NCBI GenBank assembly: GCA_018296165.2
Contig: JACKQL020000004.1
Span: 62,001 to 126,000 of the forward strand
Direction of reading: 5' to 3'
Source of the DNA: Termitomyces sp. T153
Lineage: Eukaryota > Basidiomycota > Agaricomycetes > Agaricales > Lyophyllaceae
Length of the DNA stretch: 64,000 nt
Each line of letters begins with the position of its first letter. Positions within the stretch are counted from its first letter, which is position 1. Of the stretch, positions 11,831-22,838 are shown piece after piece. The translations under genes were made by a program, and so were the position numbers. The notes under the pieces are model-generated. The model had not been told where the DNA came from, ran no database searches, and saw only the letters and a program-made list of their open reading frames with translations.

Positions 11831-14800
11831 GCATGCCAAAGTTGTTGACACACTCACATAAAAGGTCAAACCCATCAGATTGGTAGGGTTTATCTGTTTG
11901 ATTGCTGTTATCAACATGACTATGAGGCAATGTAATGCCACTTGGCCACCAATCCTTCAAAGCAAAGTGGAAACTATAGCAACTATCACAGACAAAACAT
12001 GCAATGAGATATGCCATCATGTTCTGTAATTAGAATAAAATTTGTATACATATTACACTCTGTAGCATTCCCAGTCCATCCCCCATACCACCAAACCCCC
12101 CCCCCCCTCAACATCCTTGACAAAGCATGCAACACACTCCCTCAACAAAGCATGCAACACATTTATGCTACAAGGCCTCAAGTCAAAACAAAAGGGAAAA
12201 AAAGGGAAATAAATCCTTTGAGGGACACATAGGCATAGTTGCGAGCATTTAGAAATAGGAGGGGAGTGAGCCCACTTATGATGTCTGCAAATTGAGCACA
12301 GGAGACATCAGAGATTGAATTCTATTCTGCTCTTTTATTATCTGACTTCCCATTTGTGTCTCAATCTGTATACTCTGACAAAATAAAAACCCTCTCTTAT
12401 TTGTTTTACTCAACTATTTTTTATGTGCATCAAACATGTTGCTAAATTCCTAGGCTTCTTCTCTGGGAGTCAGCCCTCCCTTCAAAAAGTCTCAGACCTG
12501 TCATCATCCTTGCCATCCTCCATGTCCCTATTATCAGTGTCTAGCACTCTAATTATAAATGTACATGATAAAGATTGTTTGTCTACAGGGGCTGTAAAGT
12601 ATATCATGCTTTGAGGAGAAGCATCTACAAAGCTTTGTTGTTGGATGCAGAACATGATCATAGACTCAATCACTTACTTTCTCCATCTTCAACCTTTCCA
12701 AGCCCCAGTGTTGAGCTCAGATTATCAAGGACATATTGAGGGCAAGTTCCAGACAATGCCATGATAGGCATGTCAGGAAAGAATTTCTGCAGGGCATGGA
12801 GCTTTGCATAATCTGGTCTTATTTAAGTATTAATTGTATTGCTTACCCAGTTGTTTCAATGCATCAAGTTTCTAGAGAAGGCTAAAAAACATTTTTTCTT
12901 GAATCTCTTCAAGCTGAAATAAGGGATGGGATCAGATCCAACCGCAATTCATTGTAGAACACTCTACTGTAATATAAAAAAGCTTGATTTCCTCATTTTC
13001 AGATGTCACATTTTGGTCTGTGAGAGCAGTTAATTGTTGTATAATTTTCAAAGACTCTTCCTTTGAGATCATGCTTGTGATTTTGACTGCTTGAACTATG
13101 TATGGCATGTTGATGTAATAATATATTGGCAAAGGTCCATTGTACTCACTATTCAACTCCTGCAGATGCAAGATCTGGTCAGTGATTGATGATAATAATG
13201 GTGAGATGGCAACTATACAGCTCTACTGGAGCAGTGCAGGTAGCTGATAAGCCAGGAACTATCCGCCACCTAACAGAAATAGTATGGACAAGTTAATCAT
13301 ATACCTAGATCATAATTTGAACCTGTTGGCATAACACAAACAATATTGTGTCTGTCCATATTCTTATTACATACTCTAAGATCTAGCTAGCAATTTGCAT
13401 GCTCTGAAATATAAATAGTAGAAGATTCACCCTTCCTAGCAAAGGCAAAAATTGCCTATTCTGAACATGTTCATCATCTTGGCCCTCAAATATTTTGTCC
13501 ACTCAAATTTGTTCTGCACATAGTCAATACCATAAGAAGGACCTGTTGCCTGCAGTGCTTCTATTGCCTGCAGTTATTCTAGGACTCTTTTGCAATCTTT
13601 CAGAGTATCCTTAATCAAAGCCTGCCATTTTTTAATCTGGCCTTTGTAGTAAGTGATCTCATCTTCATAGTGAGAGTGATTTGTATGTGAAGTTAAGCAA
13701 CAGTCTCATTGAGATGTTGTGCTTCTGAGTTTGAGGGAGTTGAACATTGATTCCATTTGAGATTAGAGTGTTAGTGCAACACCTATTTTACTGGAATTAG
13801 AGCTCAGTTGAATTAGAATGTCTTTGTAATTATCCCAGCATGGGAATGAAAGATATAGTATGTTGTTCCACAGTTGGAAAATGATGATTAACAATTTGAA
13901 TAATTGTCTCATTTTCTTTCTTTTGATGGTTGATCTTTCTAATTGGCATAATTGACAAGTCTATACTTGAAACAATCCCCCATTTGTAGAGTGCAATTCT
14001 CTGCAGATTTCTGCTTCTTTTGTGCACATCAGATATAATATATAAAAAAAGATTTCTTGACACTGTTTTTACCCAGAATATTGCTGACAATAAGTACTGA
14101 GCATGATCAAAATTTGTCACAAACTTGACATGACCCATTTTTGATGCATTTCTCTTCATGACTCAGGCTCCTCATGATAAATCTCCTTTCTGCTTGAGAC
14201 ACAGCTAGAGTACATATTATGCAATAGGCTATTAGAATTTTGAGCCAATCTAACATTATTTATGCTTTACAGGTCAATCTGTCCCAAGGACATGCTTGTC
14301 CCAAGCAGCATCATTACACTGTAGATGATAGATATACTTCAATGTAGCTACACTTTAACTGTTCTATGCTCCCTTGCTCTATATAATGTCAAACCTGTAC
14401 CACAATTACCTAGGATTGCATATAGTTCTGACTTCCTAGGACATTGCCTGGAGCTGGAGACCTCTGAAGCAGATGGCTTTTAATGCTCTCAAGCACACCA
14501 TCACCTCTGGACCAGTCTGTCAGGTTCTGCTGATGACAGGGGCTTAGCTACACTGGTGAATCCTTACTAGGCAGATGTGATGCCCTGCACTTATAATCTA
14601 GCATCCTGGAGTTGGTGTGGGTGAAGGGACTTGCAAAGGAGAGCTATGGGAGGCAGTCCGAGCAAGTCCAGAAGGGTCCAGAGGAGTCTAAGACCAAGTA
14701 TATTAGACGTTGAACCTGGGCAGGCATCAGGAACAAGTTTGTGGGCACGCAAATAGACTGCAAGTAAGTGGAGACTTTGCAGTTGATGGGGGCAGAGCCA

Positions 14801-15548
14801 AAGTTTGAAAGGGGATCACTAAGGCTTGATGGGCTCTGGGGCTGAGTGAGGAGTGAGGTCCGGAGTTGTTGTAAGGATGTTTGGGTCGTAGCATGTGTGT
14901 GGAGTTTGTGCTAATGTTGGAGAAGAAAGGAACTTAGGGAAACAAAGGAAATATACATAGTCGAGATGAGATGGAGACGAGGTGAGATGAGACAGAGGAA
15001 AGAGATTGATTCAAAACTAAAAAATAAAAACAGAGACGAGATGAAAGATGAGACCTAGGAAACCAGTAAATGCAATATCAAGACTAAAGTACCAGGGGTT
15101 ACTCTATGACTTATATACCGACTACTGGGTGGCTCCAGAGGACAGAGGATATGGTGGCAGGGCTCAATGGAGCTGTGCAGAGTCAACGGGTGTTGAGTGT
15201 GATCATGGAGCAGGCCATGGTGACATTCTGATGGGATCAGCTGGAAAGTGGGTTGCTCTGGGGTCATCAGGTGCTCCCCAGCAGGTCAGGGAAATTAGGG
15301 TGGGGGGTCGGGGTTGTGTGACGTGGTCAGGAGTGGTGGGGGAAGTCTTGGGAGTTCAGGGGAATTCAGGGGATGCATCAACAGCTGTGGAGAAGGCATC
15401 AGAATTGATCAGGGAGCCATTGGGGTTTGCTGAGGAAGTGTTGGAGTTACTTAGAGTGGGCATGGAAGGTGGACGAGGGTTGGGGGAGTTTGGCAGAGCA
15501 TTGGGGAGGACTGGAAACAATGCCGGAGTCTAGGGAGCGGGTTGTGAC

Positions 15549-16220
15549 TGTCAGGACCACAGTCCTGGAGGGGGACTCTTACAGGAGCCAAAACCACCTT
15601 GGGGAGGTGATGCCAACAGCAAGTATGTAAATAGGGAAAGAAACTAAGAAACTAAGAAATGAGAGCGAGTAATGAATGAAGAGAAGATCAGATAACAACA
15701 GAACACAAACAAGATATCAGGTAATGTCAAGGCTGGGGTGTAGCTACAGACTAAGGGACCTTATATAGCTGTAGGACACTGCCAAAAGGAGAAGATGGAA
15801 GTGATCTAAGTCATAGCAGGAAGTGATCTAAGTCATGAGAAAGCAATCTGGAACAAGGAAAGCAATCCTGGAAGTGATCTTGGACAGGTGGAAGTGATCT
15901 GGAACCTGTGGAAGTGATCTGGAACCTGTGGAAGTGATCTGGAACCTGTGGAAGTGATCTGGAACCTGTGGAAGTGATCTGGAACCTGTGAAAGTGATCT
16001 GGAACCTGTGGAAGTGATCTGGAACCTGTGGAAGTGATCTGTGCCTGTGGGAATGATCTGGAACAGGAAAAGCGGTCCTAGAGGTGGCTAAAACCTGGAT
16101 GTGGCTGAAACAGGACTGTGGCTAAGATCTGGGGGTGTGGCTGAGATCTAGAGAGGGACTGTGTAGAATCTGAGGTTGGATAATAGTGAAGGGAAGGGAG
16201 GAATGGAATGGGTCATGACA
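15549..16220 (-). repeat. 3' LTR of the small element
   Basis: Runs TGTCAGGACC to GGTCATGACA on the + strand. Contains a TATATAAGG box on the minus strand (near 15759-15767) and the 20-bp tandem array described separately. Confidence 0.9.
15871..16040 (+). repeat. 20-bp tandem array inside the left LTR
   Basis: About eight units of GAAGTGATCTGGAACCTGTG with slight variants (GGACAGGTG in the first, AAAGTGATCT in a later one). The matching array in the right LTR is at 17017-17186 with the same unit number, one unit reading CAGGTG instead of CCTGTG. Confidence 0.95.
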
Positions 16221-16681
16221 GTACTCCCCCTTCAAGCATCGAGCCCTCGAGATGTGTGTGTAGTGATTCTGAGATTCTGAGGAGTGTGGAAGAGTGTTGG
16301 GAAGGGAAGAAGCATGGGGAAAGACCAGGAGGGTGTCCAAAGTGAGTGCCAATCTGTACTTGCAATAACCACTGTGAAGAAGGTGCAAGAGTCACCTCCA
16401 CAGATACTGGAGCCATCCTATTACTTCCCAACTAAGGCTGAAGCAAAGGGTGGACAGTGCTGGAGCATGTAAATGCATCCAAAATCAACCCCATGGAATA
16501 CCAGTGCCACCCCAGTAACTCTGAGCCTGGATAGAGGTGTGGGGGGAATAGAAATGGGGGAGCCAACTCTATGGGATTACTGGTGCCATCCTCAAACTCC
16601 TCAATGAAGGCTGAAGTGGAGGAGGGATAGAAATAGAGTGGGTAAGATATACAAGCTGCCATCACAACCTGGGGGGTGGTG

Positions 16682-16694
16682 CAGCCTTGACATT
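16682..16694 (-). promoter_or_regulatory. Predicted self-priming primer-binding site of the small element
   Basis: On the minus strand AATGTCAAGGCTG begins immediately after the 5' LTR (right LTR). It is exactly complementary to CAGCCTTGACATT inside that LTR (complement of 16869-16881), which lies 32 bases after the first T of a TATATAAGG box (16905-16913) and so at the predicted RNA 5' end. No tRNA-like TGG primer site is present. Confidence 0.7.
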
Positions 16695-17366
16695 TGTCAG
16701 GACCACAGTCCTGGAGGGGGACTCTTACAGGAGCCAAAACCACCTTGGGGAGGTGATGCCAACAGCAAGTATGTAAATAGGGAAAGAAACTAAGAAACTA
16801 AGAAATGAGAGCGAGTAATGAATGAAGAGAAGATCAGATAACAACAGAACACAAACAAGATATCAGGTAATGTCAAGGCTGGGGTGTAGCTACAGACTAA
16901 GGGACCTTATATAGCTGTAGGACACTGCCAAAAGGAGAAGATGGAAGTGATCTAAGTCATAGCAGGAAGTGATCTAAGTCATGAGAAAGCAATCTGGAAC
17001 AAGGAAAGCAATCCTGGAAGTGATCTTGGACAGGTGGAAGTGATCTGGAACAGGTGGAAGTGATCTGGAACCTGTGGAAGTGATCTGGAACCTGTGGAAG
17101 TGATCTGGAACCTGTGGAAGTGATCTGGAACCTGTGAAAGTGATCTGGAACCTGTGGAAGTGATCTGGAACCTGTGGAAGTGATCTGTGCCTGTGGGAAT
17201 GATCTGGAACAGGAAAAGCGGTCCTAGAGGTGGCTAAAACCTGGATGTGGCTGAAACAGGACTGTGGCTAAGATCTGGGGGTGTGGCTGAGATCTAGAGA
17301 GGGACTGTGTAGAATCTGAGGTTGGATAATAGTGAAGGGAAGGGAGGAATGGAATGGGTCATGACA
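16695..17366 (-). repeat. 5' LTR of the small element
   Basis: Same length as the left copy. Holds the minus-strand TATATAAGG (16905-16913), the predicted RNA start (near 16880) and the 20-bp array (17017-17186). Confidence 0.9.
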
Positions 17367-19401
17367 GTGACACAGTCCTCCTCTTTCTGGACAACAATTC
17401 TTCCTTTTGGGTGGAAGCCAATAGCTCTGACTTTGCCACTAAGGCTGTTCTGTTACAACAATTCCTGAAGGATGAGAAGTGGCATTCAGTAGCCTTTGAC
17501 TCTATGAACCTGACTGTGGTAGAGTGCAACTACAAGATCCATAACAAGGAGATGCTGGCCATCATCCAGTCCTTTAAGGAGTGGCAGCATTTCCTGGAGG
17601 GTGTGTGGCATAAGTTTGAGGTTTGAATGGACCACAAGAACGTCAAATACTCTTGAACAGCTAAGAAGCTCAACTACCAATAAGCCCAGTGGTTCCTTCA
17701 TCTAGCCAACTTTGACTTCTTGCTGCACTACAAGCCAGGCTAGAGCATGCAGAAATCAGACACCCTGTCCCAAAAAGCAGACTACAGCACTGGAGGAGAC
17801 AACAAGAGCAATATTGTGCTCCTCCACCTTGAATTGTTTGCAATCCAAGCCATGGAAGGTCTAGCTATTGAGGGAGTGGAGGTGGACATCCTCTGGAACA
17901 TCTGGTGCAGGAATCAGGATAGTCAGCAAGAAGAACTTGTTTCTTAAGCAGCTTAGGTGCTGAAATTGGAATGCACCACATTTGTCTGTGTGGACAAATA
18001 GGCCCTTCAAGATGGGCTCCTGACCTTCTGGAATTGTATCTACATGCCCAATGTTCTAGAGCTCTGCCAGAAAATTGTAGAGCAACACCATAATTTCTAG
18101 ATCACTGGACACCCAAGCAGATGGAAGATGCTGGAGCTAGTAATCCAGAATTAATGGTGGCCACAGATGTCCTGGTATATTGGGTCCTATACTAGTACAT
18201 GCAATCTCTGTCTCTGGACCAAGCCCTAATGCCATCTTTCTACTGGGTAGCTACACCTCCTCTCTATACTCTTAGAATAATGAAGCATTGCTTCGGTAGA
18301 CTTTATTGTAGACCTCTCTAAAACCTACAGTTACACTGCCATCATGATAGTGGTGGACCTATATGGCAAACAAGCACACTTCATCTCTACTCATACTACT
18401 TGCTCTACTATGGGCACCACAAACCTATACTGAAGAAATGTCTGGAAGCTCCACAGCCTCTCCAATGCTTACAATCTGACTGCTGGCCACAATTTGTAGC
18501 AGACTTCACCAGAGAGCTCTATTGACTACTCAGCATGAAACTGCACACCTCTACTGCCTACCACCTATAATCCAATGGCCAGACCAAACATGTGAATTAG
18601 GAGCTTGAGCAGTATTTCCATTTCTTCTGCAATGAGCATCTGGACAACTGGGACAAACCCATTGCTGAGTTCTAGTATAAAAATCATGTTCATGCAGTCA
18701 CTCAGTTTTTGCCCTTCTTCTTGAACACTGGACATCACTTATGTATGGGCTTTGAACTCTGGGCCCAGCCATTGGAGAATGAAGCAGTGAACAAGTTTGT
18801 AGACTAGATGAAAAGGTCACAGGAGGAAGCCTGGGCAGCCCTGACAAAGGCAAAGAATGACATGACATAGTATTATGGCCATAGAAGAGCCCTGGCACCT
18901 AAGTACCAGCCCAGAAATTGAGTCTACCTGGATGCCTCCAATATTACAACCACCCAACCATCAAGAAAGCTCTTGCACTGACAGTTAGGACCCTTTATGG
19001 TAGAATGGCAGGTTGGGCCACTAGCTTATCAACTCCAACTCCCTGCAGGGATGTGTCAGCTCCACCTAGTATTCAACATGATCAAGCTAACACTAGTCTC
19101 AAAGGACCCCATTCTGGAGCAATGCTCAGTATCCCTGCCACCTCTGGTGGTGGTCAATGACAATGAGGAGTATGAGGTGGGAGAGATCCTAGATAGTCAT
19201 TAGTTCTGACAATGGCTACAATATAAGGTGAAGTAGAAAGGTTACAGAATCACAAACATCTCCTGGAAACTACAGAAGGATGTGCATGCACTAGAGCTGA
19301 TTAGAGAGTTCCACTGGAGGCACTATTTTACTAGTAGACCAGGCAATCTGGATTTTCTTTTACCCTGCACATCAAGACACTGCATGCTAGAGGGGGGTTG
19401 A

Positions 19402-19789
19402 TGTCAGGGGACTTTCATTTCCAACCTCTGACTTCCATTTCCAACCTCTGCAGCAATCTATGCAGCTTGTTCTAGATCCCCAGCAATCTCCAGAGACTGT
19501 TGAAACTTTCTGTAGTTCCTTGTTGAGCACTTTTCCAGGGTTAGGGCTAGCTTCAGCCTTCTGTACAGTTGTTCTCATGCCTTCACCACCTGCTGATGCA
19601 CTGCACTAAGCAGTGGGGATCCTTAGACTTGTTCTCTTTGGAGTCCCCTCTTCTAGGTGATTAGTTACTATTTATATCATTGGCTACCTTGCTACATATA
19701 CTTTGGATTCCCCTCTGCTAGCTGTATAATTGAGCCACTGCTCCCAGTGATGCTCAGTACTTATTGTCAGCAATATTCTGGGTAAAACA
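19402..19789 (+). repeat. 3' LTR of the chromovirus relic
   Basis: Begins TGTCAGGGGAC directly after the purine tract that follows the chromodomain, and appears to end ...GGTAAAACA. Internal phrases GGGGATCCTTAGACTTG and CCCTCTGCTAGCTGT match the solo LTRs at 6963 and 56917, but its last 45 bases differ from theirs. The right end is less certain than the left. Confidence 0.6.
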
Positions 19790-22330
19790 GGCCATCTGCT
19801 CCAGAGGTCTCCAGCTCTAGGCAGTGTCCTTTGCAGTGAGGTCAAATAGAGGGCAGGCATAATGCAAGAAGTTTTAGATGAACCTCTAGTAGAAGTTAGC
19901 AAGGCCTAGGAAGGCCTGAACCTCCTTGTTCTTGGGCTCTGGCCACTCCATGACACCTGCCACCTTCACTGGATCCATTTCTGTAGCTCCCTGCAAGATG
20001 ATCAGCCCAAGATACTTGATCTGAGTCTGCTCAAACTTGCACTTCTCTAGTTTGAGATAGAGCTGGTGGCTGCAGAGGCATTCCAAAATGAGGCATGTGA
20101 TTCAGCAGTGTTTCTTCAATGTTTTGGTATAGATAAGGATGTTGTTGAGGTATATGCACAGTACACCTTTAGCAATGAGATTCCAGAAGATATCATTCAT
20201 CATCATCTGGAAGATAGCTGGGCTGTTGGTGAGTCTGAAGAACATGATGAGAGGTTTGAACAGTATCTGGTTGGTTTAGAAGGCAGCCTTCCATTTGTCT
20301 CCTTCTTGAATGTGCACATTGTTGTAGCTCTACTGGATGTCCAGCTTAGTGAAGTACCATGCATCCTGGAGGTTATTGATGAGCTCCAAGATAAGGGAGA
20401 TGGAGTAGTGGTTCTTTATAGTCATGGTGTTAAGGACACAGTAGTCCTGGACCAGTTGGAGCAAGCCATCCTTCTACATAATGAAGAAGACTGGAAAAGC
20501 CATCTGGAATTTGGAGGGGCAGATGCAATTGGAGTCCAGATTCTCTTGCAGAGATGCATCAAGCTTATCCTACTTCTTGGGCACCAGTGAGTAGACTTTG
20601 CAGCTTGAGGGCTTAGAATCTGGCATTAATTCAATGGCATGGTCCCACTGCTTGCACTCTGGAAGCAAGTCAAATGAGGTCTTGGAGAACATGTCTTCAA
20701 AGGTGCAAAAGTATGGAGGCACAATGTCCTGAAATGCCTGGGGCACAGAGTTTGCAGCAAATGCCTTGGCCAGCTGCTGGGATGTAGTTTGGCTAGCTCA
20801 GATCTTTGCAGTCAAGGGTGGTGAGCACAAAGTAGTGGTGTAGATCCAATCTCTGACTTTGACTGTCTTGTTTAGGAGCTTTGAGTTGCAGACACCTCCA
20901 AACTCTCCTCCTAGTTCCTCCTTTAAGGCTCTCCTGCTGCTCCAGTCATCCTCATAGAGAGCCTCTTTATGGGAAAATGCTAGGAGCAGGGAGTCCAGAA
21001 GGTCTATATCTTCTATGGAGGAACACTAGGGGTGGGGAGTCCAGAAGGTCTAGATCTGCAAAGGGGAGATGGCCAGTATAGCATGCCTAGATGGCTGCAT
21101 ATTCTTAAACCTCAGCCCAGTGCTCTTCTCTGACCTTAGTAGCACAGGCAGAGCACCTCCAGGAGCACCAGCTTATAGTTACCTTGCCTTGGGACCAGTC
21201 TACTTTGGAGTTGTGCTCCCAGAGCCATGTAAAAATGAGGATCATGTTCTGCTTGCCTAAACTAGTGATAGTGAGAACTGCATGTTTGGCATGATTTTAG
21301 TAGCAGAGAACAAGGTCTACTACAGAGCTGATGGTGCTGGCTTCATTGGGCATTCCATCAATGTTAAATACTGGAATGGGTTGGGGAAGTGGCTGCATGG
21401 TCTGGCCATGGTGCTTCACAAACCACAAGTCTAGAAACAGCCCCATTGCTTCACTATTCAGGAGGGCAGTGACTCTGCAAGTTTGCTAGGTGTCTATGGT
21501 CTCAATTTCTATGTTGAAGTGCAGTGAGTTGGCAGATGAGCTTGAGGCCACTATGTACCACTGCAGCAGTTGGTGCTCCCAGGTGGAGCAGTGCCATCAG
21601 AGCCTAGCTAGCATTAGAGAGCTGAGCTTGGACTCCAGAGTTGGTGTTTGTACAGCTGAAGGGCAAAACTGAGGTTCTTCTGTCTTAGAATGATCAACAT
21701 CAGGAAGGGCAATTTCATTTTCTTACAACAGACATGAGAACCTGTTAGGACCTAGTGACAGAGGTGTACACCTTATTTGTCACTTGACTCAAAATCCTCC
21801 TCTAGCCCTGGAGGGAGTGTGTAAGCACCAATCTCCTTCAGAATAAACTCCAATGTTGGCTCATCTAGTGACAGAGCTTTAGCAGTGTCCTTTGTGGCCA
21901 ACAGCTGCAGGAGAAGCTCCTCTTGCTCTGCTATAGAGAAGTAGTGCACCTCTAGACCCAATAGGCAGAGTTATGCAAAGTGCTCTGGTTTTTTACATCT
22001 CCAGCATAGTAGTGGTATGGGGCAATGCTATTGGGCTGTGTCTATGTCCATAGGAATGCCTGGTGACAAGGGGCATGCTGCAGGAGTGGCTGAAGCAGTG
22101 GCAGGAGTGCTGGAGTGCAGGAGTGGAGTATTGAAGACTGGTAAATAGAGTGGAGCACTGTGTTGGGTGCAAGTAGTGGAGCTCTCATCAGATCTCCATG
22201 AGCTGCCACTGATTCTGGGCCACCTTGTACTAAGAGGTGATCCTTTTGTTGTCTGGGTGGCCCTTAGCCAAGTTGTCAATGTGCTCTATCAGAGTGGAGT
22301 GTAGGCCAGCTCTAAATGCAAGGCACAGTT
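19790..22330 (-). pseudogene. Chromovirus (Ty3/gypsy) gag-protease-RT relic
   Basis: Read on the minus strand: a decayed gag-like region from about 22330 to 21740; a retropepsin region near 21300-21500, where the expected LLDSGATG is LLNSEAMG followed by GLFLDLWFVKHHG and NIDGMPNEA; then reverse transcriptase from about 20600 to 19790 (KLDIQ.SYNNVHI, AAF.TNQ, KYLGLIIL, AFLGLANFY). The catalytic YxDD box reads YLNN near 20150. Frequent stops and near-absence of CpG show long inactivity. The RT stops at SWRPLEQM at the edge of the LTR at 19402-19789, while the rest of a pol gene begins at the equivalent point on the other strand at 14434. Confidence 0.8.
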
Positions 22331-22838
22331 GAAGACTGATCTGATGTCATATGTTATCTCTTTGTATGTCAGGTAGTTTGGAGTTTGGACAATGTTTTTG
22401 AATCATTAGATTTTGACCTTTGCAGGAGCACTGCATGGCACTGTCCCTTATAAATACAATGCCACCCAAGCTTCCCCAGCTTAACAGGGGGGTGATCCAG
22501 AATTACTTGTTGTCCATGGACCCAGTAAATTCATCCTGGTCATTGTTCCCAAGAGTTAGTCCCATCATGCACTGATGATGGAGGGATTCAATTTCATTCA
22601 GGCTACTACTAAACTCTTTTTATTTTGGCACATATGTAGATTTTTGAAATTAGTGATGACCATGTCTGTTACGTCCAAAGCCCATGCCTCAGCTGCTTTC
22701 TTTCCAGCTTTCTATGCAGCATTCATTTCAGTCTTGACTATATGTTTGCATTCTTTCTCCCTAGCTTGACATCATGAATTCTGCTGTTTTCTTGATCTTT
22801 GCCATTGCTTTATTGCCATACCATCCTTCTATTTTCAT
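22331..22838. other. CpG-poor junction between two retroelement relics
   Basis: Minus-strand frames here are short and broken. Part of it (FNCALHLELAYTPLICEHIDN, about 22270-22330) may be gag sequence of the downstream chromovirus; the part next to 22838 may be the continuation of the LINE-like element. I cannot place a border. Confidence 0.35.

Larger units (their letters stand above)
9493..14433. other. CpG-poor transposon-derived DNA, no assignable gene
   Basis: No frame could be matched to a family. It contains a T-rich tract near 10133-10148, a minisatellite-like block (10570-10900), a local duplication (11430-11830), a C-run near 12100 and several decayed frames on the minus strand at about 12.9-14.1 kb. 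I see no terminal repeats that would bound an element here. Confidence 0.4.
15549..17366 (-). mobile_element. Complete small non-autonomous LTR element (TRIM-like), 1818 bp
   Basis: Two LTRs of 672 bases each (15549-16220 and 16695-17366) differ at only a couple of visible positions. They bound a 474-base interior with no coding capacity for retroelement proteins. GTGAC flanks the element (15544-15548 and 17367-17371). On the minus strand a purine tract (GAAGGGGGAGTAC, complement of 16221-16233) lies next to the left LTR, and a sequence complementary to the LTR lies next to the right LTR, so the right LTR is the 5' one. It inserted into the last bases of the old solo LTR at 14518. It must depend on proteins of an autonomous chromovirus. 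Confidence 0.9.
14518..17372 (-). mobile_element. Old solo LTR (about 1032 bp) with CAGTC target duplication, split by a younger element
   Basis: Begins TGTCAGGTTC at 14518; its last base is the A at 17372, completing GTGACA once the insertion 15549-17371 is removed. CAGTC flanks it at 14513-14517 and 17373-17377. It is a decayed relative of the LTRs at 33620 and 38029: the phrase ATCCTTACTAGGCAG, the TATATA box near 15114 and the 12-mer AATATCAAGACT at 15074-15085 are all kept. Removing LTR and duplication rejoins the pol gene in frame, which confirms a solo LTR insertion. By analogy with its relatives it would be transcribed on the minus strand. Confidence 0.85.
14434..19401 (+). pseudogene. 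Chromovirus (Ty3/gypsy) pol relic: RT end, RNase H, integrase, chromodomain
   Basis: The last RT segment (WSWRPLKQMAFNALKHTI) lies at 14440-14517 and resumes at 17378 after a nested insertion, with the frame restored across the joint (GPVL-LFLD). RNase H follows (EANSSDFATKAVLLQQF, DHKN.K), then integrase from about 18090 (TGHPSRWKMLELV, VDFIVDLS, IMIVVDLYGKQAHFI) and a chromodomain at about 19140-19330 (EEYEVGEILDSH, VKWKGY-like, NISWK). Just after it is a purine tract, AGAGGGGGGTTGA (19389-19401), directly before an LTR, as expected for a polypurine tract. Stops are frequent and CpG is nearly absent, so no product is possible. The part upstream of 14434 (gag, protease and most of RT) is missing on this strand. 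Confidence 0.85.

Noticed and set aside
15881..16040. CRISPR-like array
   Set aside because: The 20-bp units are directly adjoining without spacers, lie inside LTRs, and the genome is eukaryotic.
20066..20590. 174-codon plus-strand frame
   Set aside because: It is the antisense shadow of the minus-strand reverse transcriptase relic.
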